Below are positions 17,332 to 28,500 of a stretch of DNA of 64,000 nucleotides, piece after piece. Position 1 is the first letter of the stretch. Every line of letters starts with the position of its first letter. The notes below the pieces were generated by a model, which was given only the letters and a program-made list of their open reading frames with translations, was not told the DNA's origin and ran no database searches. The stretch comes from Phaeobacter piscinae. GTDB lineage: Bacteria; Pseudomonadota; Alphaproteobacteria; Rhodobacterales; Rhodobacteraceae. The translations under genes were made by a program, and so were the position numbers. Location of the stretch: assembly GCF_002407245.1 (NCBI RefSeq), contig NZ_CP010681.1:372001-436000 (forward strand), given 5' to 3'.

Positions 17332-18486
17332 TTATTGCTGATAAGGATCCAGACTGTCACGCAGCCCATCGCCTAGGAAGTTGAACGCCAGCACAACAAC
17401 GATGATTGGGAGCATCGGAATAGCGGTCCAGGGGTAGATTTCTATCGAGGCAAGGTTCTGTGCATCGTTAAGCATGACCCCCCAGCTTACCGCAGGCGCG
17501 CGCAGACCAAGGCCGAGGAACGACAGGGCCGTCTCCCCCAGGATCATCGCTGGGATCGAGAGTGCGGCTGAGGCAATCAGATGCGACATGAAATTCGGTA
17601 GCAGATGTTTGCGAATGACCCGCCCTGACGACGCGCCCATCATTTCGGCTGCGCGCACATATTCTTCTTCTCGCAAGGACAAGAATTTTGCCCTGACTGA
17701 GCGCGCAAGACCCGGCCAGTCGAGAATGCCAAGAATGATAGAGATCACAAAAAACACCGCAACAGGTGACCAGTTGGAGGGCACAGCAGCCGAGAGCGCC
17801 AGCCACAATGGCAGCTCTGGCAGGGACCGCAGGATTTCGATCATACGGTTGATCGTCCAATCCAGTTTGCCACCGAAATATCCGGCCAGAGAGCCAAAGA
17901 AGATGCCCAGAATGAAGGAGACGGTGATACCGATCAGACCTACGGTGAGGGAAAGCTGTGCGCCATAGAGAATGCGGCTGAAGACATCGCGGCCCAAACG
18001 GTCGGATCCCCAGATGAAGAGCGTGGCCCCTTCGGGCGCGCAGAAAAGATGCGTGTTGGAGGGGATCAGCCCAGCAATCTTGTAAGTCGCGCCCTCACAG
18101 AAATACCGTAGCGACTGTGGGTTCTCCAGATCGGGTTTGAAGATCCATTGGAAGGTTTCGAGATCCGCCTCCGAGGTCATCGGATAGATGAACGGCGCGC
18201 GAAGACTGCCTTCGTGAAACAGATTGATGGACTGCGGAGGCGAATAGATATGCTCACTGTCGCGATCGTTTGGCCCATATGGCGCAATGAAACCAATGAC
18301 CGGAAGCAGCAGATAGCAGACCAGCAGGAAGATACCTGAGGTTAGGCCCAGTTTGTGTGTTTTGAATTTGCGCCAGATCAGAACCCAATTGGGGGCATCC
18401 AGATCCTTGCGCTCCAGCTCTTGCAGGGCTGCATCCGGATCATAGGGGGTGGTGTCGACATAGCGATTGTCGGGCTGTGTGCTCAT
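17332..18486 (-). CDS. peptide-type ABC transporter permease (OppC/YejE-like)
   Basis: Inner-membrane permease of 384 residues. A cytoplasmic N-terminal tail is followed by a first helix (LTSGIFLLVCYLLLPVIGFI), a long periplasmic loop of over 100 residues with two cysteines, and then five helices with the EAA loop EYVRAAEMMGASSGRVIRKH. The extended loop is typical of YejE-like rather than DppC-like permeases. It overlaps the partner permease by ATGA. Confidence 0.9.
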   Translation of the reverse strand: MSTQPDNRYVDTTPYDPDAALQELERKDLDAPNWVLIWRKFKTHKLGLTSGIFLLVCYLLLPVIGFIAPYGPNDRDSEHIYSPPQSINLFHEGSLRAPFIYPMTSEADLETFQWIFKPDLENPQSLRYFCEGATYKIAGLIPSNTHLFCAPEGATLFIWGSDRLGRDVFSRILYGAQLSLTVGLIGITVSFILGIFFGSLAGYFGGKLDWTINRMIEILRSLPELPLWLALSAAVPSNWSPVAVFFVISIILGILDWPGLARSVRAKFLSLREEEYVRAAEMMGASSGRVIRKHLLPNFMSHLIASAALSIPAMILGETALSFLGLGLRAPAVSWGVMLNDAQNLASIEIYPWTAIPMLPIIVVVLAFNFLGDGLRDSLDPYQQ

Positions 18487-19511
18487 CGCTTGCGCTCCTC
18501 ATAACGGATGCGGGGATCCAGCATGACAAGCAACACATCGGAAATCATGGTGCCGATCAGCGTCAGCAGCGCAACGAACATCAGAACAAACCCGCTGAGG
18601 AACATATCCTGTGTCTTAAGAGCAGTCAGCAGGGTTGGGCCGATGGTCTGCAGGCCCAGAACGACAGAGACCAGAACCGAACCGGAGATCATTGCGGGCA
18701 GCAGATTGCCAATATCCGCAACAAAGGGATTGAACGCCACGCGCAGGGGATATTTGCTGAGCATTCGTGCCGGGGCCATCCCTTTTGCGATGGCGGTTTC
18801 CACATAGGGTTTGCCCAGTTCGTCCAGCATATTGGCACGCAGGCGCTGCATCATGGCGGACGCACCAGAGGTACCGATGACGAAGGTTGGCACGATCAGG
18901 TGGATCAGGATGGACTTCACCTTGTCCCAGGTCATGGGTTCGCCTTCATAGGAGGGATCCATTAGCCCGCCTATGGGCAGGTCGAAATATTTATGCCCGT
19001 AATAAAAGAGGATCAGTGCCAATAGGAAGTTTGGCGTGGCAAGCCCAAGGTAGCCCACGAAGGCGGAGGTGTAATCTACCCAGGTGCGTGATCGGGCCGC
19101 TGCCAAAACGCCCAACGGAAGCGCGACAAGATAGACAAACAACACTGCCGCAACGTTGACCAGCACCGTCAGCCAGAGGCTCTCACCAACGATTTCGGCA
19201 ACCGGCCGGTCAAATTCAAAAGACCAGCCAAAGTTGCCCTGTATCATACCGGAAAACCCGTGTGGGCCGGGCATAAACCCCATCCAGATCATATATTGCT
19301 GCCAAAGGGGGCGATCCAGGGCATATTCTTTTCGCAGAAATTCGGCCTTCTCTACGCCGGAGGACTGGCCGGAGGCGCGCAGCTCAGCGATTTGGTTAGA
19401 CAGGTAGTCACCCGGAGGCAGGTTGATGATGATGAAAATCAGCACAGACACCACCAGCAGCGTCAGCAACATGGTTCCAAACCGGTAGATGGCGTAGCGC
19501 AGGATCTCCAT
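18483..19511 (-). CDS. peptide-type ABC transporter permease (OppB/YejB-like)
   Basis: This 342-residue permease has six predicted helices and the EAA loop DELGKPYVETAIAKGMAP. The N-terminus EILRYAIYRFGTMLLTLLVVSVLIF is standard for OppB/DppB. It lies 12 bases after the binding-protein gene and overlaps the second permease gene, completing a four-gene importer with 17332-18486, 19524-21467 and 21460-23238. Confidence 0.92.
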   Translation of the reverse strand: MEILRYAIYRFGTMLLTLLVVSVLIFIIINLPPGDYLSNQIAELRASGQSSGVEKAEFLRKEYALDRPLWQQYMIWMGFMPGPHGFSGMIQGNFGWSFEFDRPVAEIVGESLWLTVLVNVAAVLFVYLVALPLGVLAAARSRTWVDYTSAFVGYLGLATPNFLLALILFYYGHKYFDLPIGGLMDPSYEGEPMTWDKVKSILIHLIVPTFVIGTSGASAMMQRLRANMLDELGKPYVETAIAKGMAPARMLSKYPLRVAFNPFVADIGNLLPAMISGSVLVSVVLGLQTIGPTLLTALKTQDMFLSGFVLMFVALLTLIGTMISDVLLVMLDPRIRYEERKR

Positions 19512-19523
19512 TAACGCGGCCCC

Positions 19524-21467
19524 TCAGCCCTTGCCATCTTCGAAGAAAAACTCATCCGGGCGGTAGATGCCAAAATGGGCGCCGGGATCCCATGCCCAGA
19601 TCCCTTTTTGCGGTACATTGCGCAGTCGGTTGCTGACCACAACCGGTTGCGGTGCCGCAGCGACGAGGCCGATAGCGTAGACCTCATCCGCGTGGATCTT
19701 CAGCATTTCCTGCCAGGCGCGTGTTCGCTCTTCATCGGTCTTGGCCGCTTCCCAGTCATGCCAGAGTGTCATGAGCCTTTGCGCGGGTTCAAGGTCGGGA
19801 GCCTCGCCAACATCGCCACCGGTCTGGTGGTACTGGCCCCATTTTGGCCAGGACAGAAACACCTGATCCGTTGGTGCCAGATACGCAGGCGAGGTGTAGG
19901 TCTGTGGCAGGCCATTGTCCCAGCCATACCAGACGGACGCCATGGTGGTGCCGGAAAACACCCGATTGCGCAGGATGTCACGATCCAGCGGACGCATCAC
20001 CAGTTTGACACCGACATCGCGCCAATCGTCCGAGATGATCTGCAAAGCGTTTTCGACCTCCTGCCGCTCCCCGGCCGTTTCCACAACCAGTTCCATCGGT
20101 CTGCCATCGGGGAGTTTGCGAATGCCATAGCCGTCGCGCTCGGTCAGCCCGGCCTCATCCAGCAGCTGATTGGCGAGCTCAGGATTATATTGTGCCCAAG
20201 CCGCGCGGAGGGTGGGGTCAAAGAAGGGGCTGGCCTCCAGAACCGTCATGGCACCGGGCTTTGCCAGCTTGAAATACAGCGCCTTGTTGATACCTGCGCG
20301 GTTGATTGCCACGGACAATGCGCGGCGAACACGGGTGTCACGCAGCACCTGGCGCCACTGGTCGTCGTTGACGTTGAGATTGGGATAGATGGCGATTTGC
20401 GACGCGGTGCCATTGCCCCAGAGGTAGGTCTTGTAGTCAGCGCCATCGCTTTCGCCCTTGCGCAGGATCGGAATGTCGCGAAAGCCGAGGCCGCGGGCCT
20501 GAAGATCTGCCTCACCGGCATTGGTTTTTGCCGCGACCAGCCCACCTGCCACAATTTCCATCTCGACCGTGTCGATGTAGGGCAGCTGAACGCCACGGCT
20601 GTCGACACGGTGATAATAGGGGTTGCGAACGAAGAGATGCCGGATTTTCTTGCCTGAGGTGGCGTTGATCCAGGGCTGAAGGGTCGGCAATTCGTGATTG
20701 TCGAACTTGTACATATTGTCGAGCTTGTTGTGCAGCGCGGCCCAGCTTTTGACCCGGGCGTAGTCGACCTCCTCGGCAAGTTTTGCGGCGTCCGCATAGT
20801 CTGCGTGAAACTGTTTCAGATAGGCGGACGGGCGGTAGATAAACGGCGGGCTGGCCTGTGCGAGGCTGTGTAGGAAGCTTGGATTGGGAGCCGCCCATTC
20901 GTAAATTACGGTTGTTTCATCGGGGAAGCTGACCGTTGGTAGGGCGCCATCCACTTTCAGGTAGTCTGGTGCGCCTGTGGGATTGAGCAGCAGGTTATTT
21001 GCCACGTCTTTCCACCAATACTCAAAATCGGCTGAGGTAAACGGGTCTCCGTTCGACCAGCGATGACCGGGGCGCAGTTTCAGCGTGAACCGTCGATTGT
21101 CCTCGACCTCGAAGTCCAGCAGTATATCGGGCTGCAGCTGGTAGTTTTCGTCGTAGCCCGCCAGCCGGGCGTAACCATAGACAACCATCTGCCGGATGTC
21201 TTTGGATCGAGTGACCATCGTGTTGAGGGTACCGCCCTGAATACCGGGCTGACGCCCCTTGGCTTCCAGATCGACCACCAATGGCACTTCGGGCAGGCGC
21301 TCGGCAATCGGTGGCAGGTCGCCGGATTTGACCTCCTGCTCCCAAAATCCGCTTTCGACCAACGCTGCCGGATTGGCGATAGCAGAAGAGGCTATGGCAA
21401 GGGGCAGAACATGGGCCAAAAACGCGCCAGTTGCGAGGGTCTTCAGGGATTGGCGCAGATTAAACAT
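19524..21467 (-). CDS. extracellular solute-binding protein, family 5 (YejA-like)
   Basis: A 647-residue periplasmic binding protein. From ATG 21467 the N-terminus is a signal peptide ([20 protein letters not shown], cleaved probably after AIA). The family 5 core follows, with QPDILLDFEVEDNRRFTLKL, RPGHRWSNGDPFTSADFEYW and RALSVAINRAGINKAL. The length and the N-terminal extension suit YejA-like proteins that bind larger peptides. The start overlaps the ATPase stop by eight bases; an upstream in-frame start at 21626 is rejected because it would put the signal peptide inside the protein. Confidence 0.9.
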   Translation of the reverse strand: MFNLRQSLKTLATGAFLAHVLPLAIASSAIANPAALVESGFWEQEVKSGDLPPIAERLPEVPLVVDLEAKGRQPGIQGGTLNTMVTRSKDIRQMVVYGYARLAGYDENYQLQPDILLDFEVEDNRRFTLKLRPGHRWSNGDPFTSADFEYWWKDVANNLLLNPTGAPDYLKVDGALPTVSFPDETTVIYEWAAPNPSFLHSLAQASPPFIYRPSAYLKQFHADYADAAKLAEEVDYARVKSWAALHNKLDNMYKFDNHELPTLQPWINATSGKKIRHLFVRNPYYHRVDSRGVQLPYIDTVEMEIVAGGLVAAKTNAGEADLQARGLGFRDIPILRKGESDGADYKTYLWGNGTASQIAIYPNLNVNDDQWRQVLRDTRVRRALSVAINRAGINKALYFKLAKPGAMTVLEASPFFDPTLRAAWAQYNPELANQLLDEAGLTERDGYGIRKLPDGRPMELVVETAGERQEVENALQIISDDWRDVGVKLVMRPLDRDILRNRVFSGTTMASVWYGWDNGLPQTYTSPAYLAPTDQVFLSWPKWGQYHQTGGDVGEAPDLEPAQRLMTLWHDWEAAKTDEERTRAWQEMLKIHADEVYAIGLVAAAPQPVVVSNRLRNVPQKGIWAWDPGAHFGIYRPDEFFFEDGKG

Positions 21468-23238
21468 GACATCGTACCTTATGTCCGGGTTCCACATGCA
21501 CCAAAGGCGGGGCCGTGATGCCAGAGAATTTGAAGCGATCGGGCCAGCTGTCGGGTGATCCGGCACCCTGGGCGACCAATTTGAGGTTGATCGGGCGCGT
21601 AATGCTTGGCTCTGGTTGGGCGGCAATCAGTGCCTTTGTGTAGGGATGCTGCGGGTTGTAAAACAGCGTTTCAGGCGGTGCCTGTTCCACCACCATACCA
21701 CGACGCATCACTGCAACCTCGTCGGCAATGCGGGCCACAACAGCGAGGTCGTGACTGATAAAGAGGTAGGAGAGCTGCTGTTGGTCGCGAATATCCTCCA
21801 ACAGGCGCAGGATCTGTTCCTGAACCGAGACATCCAGCGCTGAAGTCGGCTCGTCGCAGACAATCAGTGATGGATCCAGCATCAGCGCACGTGCAATGGA
21901 CAGTCGCTGCCGCTGACCACCGGAGAACGCATGCGGATATCGCAGCAACATCTCTGGCTGCAACCCCACCAATCGCAACATCTCAGCAGCGCGATCCCGG
22001 CGACTGCTGCGGTTGCCCAGACCATGGATCTCCATCGGCTCGACCATGGCATCCTGAACCCGCATGCGCGGCGACAGGGATGAATAGGGGTCCTGAAACA
22101 CCATCTGTGCAGCTTTTTGAAACGTCGTCCGACTGCTGCGGTTCATATCGTGAACGGCAATCGGTGTCGCGTCGGATGCAGACCTGAACAGCACCTCGCC
22201 GCCAGGATCGGGCATTTCGGCACCCAGTGCGATGCGGGCAGCAGTGGTTTTTCCGGAACCGCTTTCGCCAACAATCGCCAGTGTTTTGCCGCGCGGCAAC
22301 GCCAGGTTCAGTTCCTTGCAGGCGTGAATAAGGGTCGGGGCTGACCAGCCTTTGCCTGCGCGCAATGCATAGGTTTTGGAGACATTCCGCAGCTCAAGGA
22401 TCAGGTCGTCGCTTGGCACCGGGGTGACAGGTTCAGGCGTTTCGGGGATTTGCGGTGCTGCCTTGAACAGAGCTTGGGTATAGGGATGCGCTGGCGCGCC
22501 AAGAACGGTTTCCGCACTGCCGGCCTCCATTACGCGGCCCTTGTGCATGACAACGACCTGTTCGGCCATATTGGCGACCACACCCAGATCATGGGTTACC
22601 AGGATCATGGCCATGCCCGTGTCGCGCTGCAGATCTTTCATCAGTCCAAGGACTTGGGCCTGTGTTGTCACATCCAGCGCGGTGGTCGGCTCGTCCGCGA
22701 TCAGCAAATCAGGTTTGGCCACCATAGCCATCGCAATCATCGCCCGCTGGCGCATCCCGCCGGACAGCTCAAACGGGTAGGATTTGTAGGTGCGTTCGGG
22801 ATCGGGGAAGCCCACACGTTCAAAACAGGTCAGAACCTCGCGCTTGGCCGCGCTTTCGCTTTTTCCGCCATGCAGCCAAAGGACTTCGGCAACCTGGTTA
22901 CCAATCCGGTGCAGCGGCGAAAGCGAGCGCATGGGTTCCTGAAAGATCATCGCGATCTCATTGCCGCGAATATCGCGCATTTGCCGCTCGCCAAGGAGCC
23001 GCAGATCCCGCTCTGCACCGCCATTGACACCGCGCCACAGCATCCGGCCATGCCGTATCTGCGCGGCCTTTGGCAGAATGCGCAGAACGGCGCGGCAGGT
23101 CACAGTTTTGCCGGACCCACTTTCGCCGACAAGGGCAACGGTTTCTCCGGCAGCGACGGAAAAATTCACGTCCTGTACAACCGGGTCGCCCTGGCCAAAT
23201 CCGATACTGAGGTTTTCGACAGACAGCAGAGGCGTCAT
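21460..23238 (-). CDS. peptide-type ABC transporter ATPase, two fused ATP-binding domains
   Basis: A 592-residue cytoplasmic protein with two complete ABC domains, a DppD-DppF-like fusion as in YejF. Domain 1 has [25 protein letters not shown] and [14 protein letters not shown]; domain 2 has [28 protein letters not shown] and [14 protein letters not shown]. Both carry H-loops ([20 protein letters not shown]). It is first in the minus-strand operon, so the promoter should lie in 23239-23514. Confidence 0.93.
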   Translation of the reverse strand: MTPLLSVENLSIGFGQGDPVVQDVNFSVAAGETVALVGESGSGKTVTCRAVLRILPKAAQIRHGRMLWRGVNGGAERDLRLLGERQMRDIRGNEIAMIFQEPMRSLSPLHRIGNQVAEVLWLHGGKSESAAKREVLTCFERVGFPDPERTYKSYPFELSGGMRQRAMIAMAMVAKPDLLIADEPTTALDVTTQAQVLGLMKDLQRDTGMAMILVTHDLGVVANMAEQVVVMHKGRVMEAGSAETVLGAPAHPYTQALFKAAPQIPETPEPVTPVPSDDLILELRNVSKTYALRAGKGWSAPTLIHACKELNLALPRGKTLAIVGESGSGKTTAARIALGAEMPDPGGEVLFRSASDATPIAVHDMNRSSRTTFQKAAQMVFQDPYSSLSPRMRVQDAMVEPMEIHGLGNRSSRRDRAAEMLRLVGLQPEMLLRYPHAFSGGQRQRLSIARALMLDPSLIVCDEPTSALDVSVQEQILRLLEDIRDQQQLSYLFISHDLAVVARIADEVAVMRRGMVVEQAPPETLFYNPQHPYTKALIAAQPEPSITRPINLKLVAQGAGSPDSWPDRFKFSGITAPPLVHVEPGHKVRCHV

Positions 23239-23417
23239 TTAGCCTAAGCCACCAAGCCGTTGAGGCGCTTGCATAGCGGTTCCATATCCCCTGTTTTTTC
23301 GCCCACTGTCGCGCGCCACTGGGGCAATAGTCAAATCCCATTTCCATCCGCTAAAGATCGATGTCGAAAATTTGAGCGTATGAGAGCGGCTAAACCTCGT
23401 GCTGTAGCGCCCGAACA

Positions 23418-23429
23418 CCTATCGATAGG
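23418..23429. promoter_or_regulatory. 12-bp perfect palindrome upstream of small methyltransferase gene
   Basis: CCTATCGATAGG is self-complementary over all 12 bases. It lies in the 276-base divergent gap between the ABC importer operon and the methyltransferase gene, 86 bases before the latter's ATG. It could be an operator for a dimeric regulator; no regulator is known for it. Confidence 0.25.
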
Positions 23430-23514
23430 ATGCTACACATTCGCGACAATCTCTGGCACAGCTGTCGCGGCAGGCCGCCTTATGGCGCCAATCGTTACCC
23501 AAGGGGAGAATGCC

Positions 23515-24024
23515 ATGAGCGAGCAGAACACCACCACCCGTCTGGATCTCTTTATCGACCGGATGGTCTCCCAACGGGCCTGCTTGGATGCGGCAATCAC
23601 GCAGACAGCGGGCAGGAGCGAACCGGTTTTCGAATTGGGCCTGGGCAACGGGCGCACCTTTCACCACATGCGGGAGCGTATCCGAGATCGTGATGTTTAT
23701 GTGTTTGAACGGGCGGTGGCATCGCACCCGGACAGCACCCCTGCAGAACATTTGACCATTCTCGGTGATGTCCGCGAGACTCTGCCTGCGGCGCGAACCC
23801 GGTTTCCTGCGGGCGCCAGCCTGATCCATGCGGATCTGGGCGGGCACAACCGGGAAAAAAACGACACCTTTGCTAGGATGATTTCACCTTTGATTGAACC
23901 GCTGCTGGCGATCGATGGTTTGATGGTGTCCTCTGACCGGATGTATTTCGACACGCTGGCGGAACAGCCGTTGCCGGAGGGAGCTGTACCGGGGCGCTGT
24001 TTCATCTACCGTCGAACTGCCTGA
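23515..24024 (+). CDS. small class I SAM-dependent methyltransferase-like protein, second copy
   Basis: A 169-residue paralogue of the protein at 6586-7065. It shares the core motif VFELGLGNGRTFHHMRERI, a following VFERAVASHP strand and the end PGRCFIYRR. ATG 23515 has GGGGAG eight bases upstream; in-frame codons back to 23260 lack such a signal. It stands alone, divergent from the peptide importer operon. The substrate is unknown, and with only the Rossmann core visible a non-methyltransferase SAM-binding role is possible. Confidence 0.72.
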   Translation: MSEQNTTTRLDLFIDRMVSQRACLDAAITQTAGRSEPVFELGLGNGRTFHHMRERIRDRDVYVFERAVASHPDSTPAEHLTILGDVRETLPAARTRFPAGASLIHADLGGHNREKNDTFARMISPLIEPLLAIDGLMVSSDRMYFDTLAEQPLPEGAVPGRCFIYRRTA

Positions 24025-24136
24025 CACGTCTTCGCCTTGCCGCACTGCTCTTAACGACGTTGGGTTTCTCTGGCCTCATCAGCAATAACCAACCTAGGCT
24101 GATCCGGGATGATGGGCACTGGCAAGAGGTGACACG

Positions 24137-24766
24137 ATGATATTCTACGACTGCAGTACTGCACCCAACCCGCGGCGGGCGCGGATGTTCATCGCGGAAA
24201 AAGGTTTGGACATCGAAACGCGGGACATCTCCATCGCCAAGGGGGAGCAGATGTCCGAGGAATTCCGCGCCATCAACCCGCAGGCGACGCTGCCGGTGCT
24301 GGTGACCGACGGTGAGCTGATCTTGACCGAGAATCTAGGGATCGCAGCCTATCTGGAAGCATTGCACCCTGAGCCCCCCTTGATGGGGCGCACACCTGAG
24401 GAAAAGGGGCAGGTCCTGATGTGGCATGCGATTGTCGAGGCGCAGGGTGGGCTGCCCATTGCCGAGGCATTGCGCAATAGCCACCCGGCCTTTGCCCATC
24501 GGGCCATTCCCGGCCCGGAAAACCATGCGCAGATCCCTGAGTTGGCAGAACGGGGTCGTAGTCGAACGCAGAAGTTCTTTGATCTGTTGGAGGCACGATT
24601 GCAGCAAAGCACCTTTGTGGCGCTGGATCATCTGACCCTTGCCGATATCGCTGCGTTTGTGTTTGTCGATTTCGCGCGCGTTATCAAAATGCGTATCCCT
24701 GAGGGGAATACTGCCACCCGTGGATGGTACGACCGGATCGCCGCGCGACCCAGCGCTCAACTTTAG
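24137..24766 (+). CDS. glutathione S-transferase family protein
   Basis: A two-domain cytoplasmic GST of 209 residues. The thioredoxin-like domain starts MIFYDCSTAPNPRRARMFIAEKG, has the cis-proline segment QATLPVLVTDG, and the glutathione-binding LTENLGIAAYLE. The helical domain contains LTLADIAAFVFVDF. The tyrosine/serine nucleophile position is occupied by the CSTAPN loop, as in beta- or theta-like enzymes. It probably conjugates or dehalogenates an electrophile; substrate unknown. A TetR regulator follows 120 bases downstream. Confidence 0.88.
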   Translation: MIFYDCSTAPNPRRARMFIAEKGLDIETRDISIAKGEQMSEEFRAINPQATLPVLVTDGELILTENLGIAAYLEALHPEPPLMGRTPEEKGQVLMWHAIVEAQGGLPIAEALRNSHPAFAHRAIPGPENHAQIPELAERGRSRTQKFFDLLEARLQQSTFVALDHLTLADIAAFVFVDFARVIKMRIPEGNTATRGWYDRIAARPSAQL

Positions 24767-24886
24767 GCGTTCTCTGGAAGAGGCGTCTGGCGCATGGATG
24801 GACAGTGGCCGAAAACAGCGGCAGATTGAGGGCGCTTTCTGTGGCTGCTCTGCCGCGTTCTCGATCCAATAAAGCAGGGGCCTGAT

Positions 24887-25552
24887 ATGGCAGATAAACC
24901 CGTTCTGCATCGTGACGATCCAGATGCCGCTCCGCTGGTTGGCAACATCAAGGTCACCCGCGCGGATTGGCTAAATGTTGCCATGGATGTTCTTATCACC
25001 GATGGGGTGGAACAGGTGAAGGTGCTGGCCCTGGCTGAGCGGATGGGCGTGTCGCGCTCCTCGTTCTACTGGTACTTCAAATCACGACAGGATCTGCTCG
25101 ACGCGCTGCTGGCCAGCTGGGAAAAGACCAATACGATTGGCATGATCGGTCAGGCTGAGGCACCGGCTGAAACCATTGCGGCGGCAGTGCTGAATGTGTT
25201 TCGCTGCACCGCCAATCCGCAGCTGTTCAACACGGCATTGGATTTCGCGGTGCGTGACTGGGCGCGCAGATCCGGTCATGTACGCAATATTCTGGATATG
25301 TCTGATGCCCGGCGGATCGACGCGCTGACGGCGATGTTCCGGCGCTATGACTACGCGGAACGCGACGCGGAGACGCGGGCGAAGGTGCTCTACTATATGC
25401 AGCTGGGATACGACATGGCAGGCCTGAATGAGCCCTATGACCAGCGGCTCAGTATGACCGGTGCCTATTTGGAAGTGTTCACAGGGCAAGCAGCCAGCCC
25501 CGAAGAGCTGGCCGAATTTGCGGACTATGCCAGAGAATTCTGGCGCCCTTGA
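24887..25552 (+). CDS. TetR/AcrR family transcriptional regulator
   Basis: A 221-residue regulator with an N-terminal helix-turn-helix, VLALAERMGVSRSSFYWYFK followed by SRQDLLDALL, starting near residue 46. The C-terminal ligand domain is not recognisable. The ATG at 24887 follows AGGGG (spacing about eight). It may regulate the GST gene upstream or itself. Its stop is nine bases from the convergent oxidoreductase gene, with no terminator between. Confidence 0.85.
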   Translation: MADKPVLHRDDPDAAPLVGNIKVTRADWLNVAMDVLITDGVEQVKVLALAERMGVSRSSFYWYFKSRQDLLDALLASWEKTNTIGMIGQAEAPAETIAAAVLNVFRCTANPQLFNTALDFAVRDWARRSGHVRNILDMSDARRIDALTAMFRRYDYAERDAETRAKVLYYMQLGYDMAGLNEPYDQRLSMTGAYLEVFTGQAASPEELAEFADYAREFWRP

Positions 25553-25561
25553 CCGGTGATA

Positions 25562-28500
25562 TCAAAGCGACTCCAGCTGGGTGTTGACCTCGGCTTTGAC
25601 CTTTTCAGCCGCCGCCATCCTGACAGGACCATAACCCCGTATATCCATGGGGGCGCTCAGCACTTTCAGCCAGACGTCATGATGCTCAGGTGAATAGCGC
25701 TCCGTGGCGGTGGTGATGATGGCCTGATACCAGGTCAGCAAGTCGCAGTGCAGACGCGCCTCTTCGTGGCGCCCAAATGGATTCCAACGGCTGCCACGCA
25801 TGCGGCGCCCCTTGGCGAGAAGGCGCAGCGCGGGGCGCATCCAAGAACCGAACTGCATTTTCTGAGGACGTCCGCGCGCATCTGTCTTCCGGCTGAGAAG
25901 CGGCGGCGCGAGATGATAATTCACTCGAAAGTCGCCATCAAACTCGGCTTCAAGCTGATGTTTGAAGCTTTCGTCGCTTAGCAGACGGGCCACCTCAAAT
26001 TCGTCCTTGTAGGCCATTAGCTTGAACAGCGATCGCGCCGCGGCGGTCATCAGGGCGTCTGACCCGCTTGCGGGGAGCGCGTTGCGCAGCGTCTCCAGCA
26101 GGGCGGTATAGGACTGTGCATAGGCGACGTCCTGATACCCGGTCAGGAAGGTGGCGCGCCGTTCAATCAGTTCTGCCAGCGTTTCCTCAGGGGCTTCTGC
26201 TTCATCATAAAGTTCGGACAGGCGCGTAGGGTCGTGGGCAAATGCACGCCCGATGGCGAAGGCCAGGCGGTTTTTCTCGATGGCAACCCCGTTGAGCACA
26301 ATTGCCTGATCCAACGCGCCGAGGCTCACGGGCACCAACCCGTTCTGCCAAGCAAAGCCAAGCATCATCACATTGGCCAGAACCGCATCACCAAGGAGGG
26401 TCTCAGCCGCCTCGTTTGCGTTGAACCCTGACAGGTTGTCCGCACCGATGACATCTGAGATGGATTTCTCACGCAGATTGGCCATCAGGTCTGCATCTCG
26501 ACGTAGGACCAGATCGCCTGTCGGCATTTCGGCGCGGTTCAGTACCATCTTGGTGCCCGCGCGATAATGGGAGGAGGCTTTGGGCGCAGAGCTGACGACC
26601 ACATCACAGCCGATGACGGCGTCTGCGGCACTTTGGTCGATGCGCACCTGATGCAGCGCATCCGGTGTATTGGACAGGCGAATATAGCCCAACACTGTGC
26701 CAAACTTCTGCGCAAAGCCGGTGAAATCCAGCACGCTGGCACCTTTGCCCTCCAGATGGGCCGCCATTGTGATCAGCGCACCTACGGTGACCACTCCGGT
26801 GCCACCAACACCTGTCACCAGAAGATCGAACGGCTCTTTCAGTGACGGTAGAGCTGGGGGTGGCAGATCTGCGGTCAACGCCGAAGCATCGAGTGCAGCG
26901 ACTTCTTTCTTGCGTCGCGTTGCGCCCTCGACGGTCACAAAGCTGGGGCAGAAGCCGTTCAGGCAGGAGAAATCCTTGTTACAGCTGGAGAGGTTGATTT
27001 TACGCTTGCGGCCAAAGGGTGTTTCTTTTGGCTCAACGCTCAGACAGTTGGATTCCACAGAGCAATCGCCACAGCCCTCGCAGACCAGATCATTGATGAA
27101 GGCAAAACGCTTGGGGTCCTCCATCGTGCCGCGCTTGCGGCGGCGGCGCTTTTCAGTGGCGCAGGTCTGTTCGTAGATCAGGACAGTGACGCCCGGGATC
27201 TCGCGCAGTTCGCGCTGGACACTGTCCATGTCGCTTCGATCATGAAAGCTGGTGCCTGCCGGGAACTCTGACTTGGAAAATTTCTCAATATTGTCCGACA
27301 CCAATGCGATCCGGTCAACGCCTTCGGCGCGGCAGGTCTGGGCGATGCCTGAGACACTCACTGGGCCATCTACCGGCTGACCGCCCGTCATTGCAACGGC
27401 GTCATTATAGAGAATCTTGTAGGTGATATTCGTATTGGCCGCGACCGCCTGACGAATGGCCAGCGAACCAGAGTGATACCACGTCCCCTCACCAAGGTTC
27501 TGAAACACATGTTTGCCGCCATTGAATTTGGAGGCGACTGTCCAGGGCACCCCTTCGCCGCCCATCTGGGCGTAGCCAGCGGTGTCGCGGTCCATCCAGC
27601 TCGCCATAACGTGACAACCGATACCGGAATTTGCTTTGCTGCCTTCGGGCAGTTTGGTCGAGGTATTGTGAGGGCAGCCCGAGCAGAAATAGGGCGTACG
27701 GGTGGCACCCGGCACATTCAGCAATCGGGGTGGATGCGCGGTCAGCGCATTCGCCCGATCCAGCAGGTTTTCCTCCGGGAAAAACCGGTTCAGCCGTTCT
27801 GCAACAATCGGCACCAAGGTCAGAGGGGACAGCTCACCCGTCCAAGGGATCAGCGGGTTGCCCTGGCTGTCATGTTTGCCAACCATCCGTTCCGGTTTAT
27901 CGCCAGGCCAGTCGTAGAAGTATTCCTTGAACTGGCTTTCGATAATACCGCGCTTTTCCTCGACAACCAGAACCTCCTGTTTGCCCTTCACAAAGCGCAG
28001 CGCCTCCGTTCGAGCGAGCGGCCAGACCATGCCAACCTTGTAGATATCAATGCCCAGACGCTTGCAGGCGGCCTGATCAAGGCCAAGCAACCGCAGTGCT
28101 TCCATCAGGTCGAGGTGCCCCTTGCCAGTGGTCACAAACCCGAACGTCGCTTTTGGCAGGTCATAGATCCGGGTATCAATCGGGTTGGCCTCGGCAAAGG
28201 CACGTACCGCACGCAGTTTGGCATGGATCCGGGTTTCGATCTCGGGAGAGGGGAGATCGGAGCGGCGAATATGCAGGCCACCTGGGTAGTCCGGCAGCTC
28301 CGGGTAGGTGAAATTGCGGTCCGGGCGCAGGTCCACCGAACGGGCGCTTTCCACGGTTTCCGAAACGGCCTTAAATCCGACCCACGTGCCGGAGTAACGC
28401 GAAAGCGCAAAGCCATATTCGCCGAATTGTAGAAACTCAGAGACATCGGCAGGGTTCAGGACCGGCATGAACCACGACATGAAGGCCACATCGGATTGAT

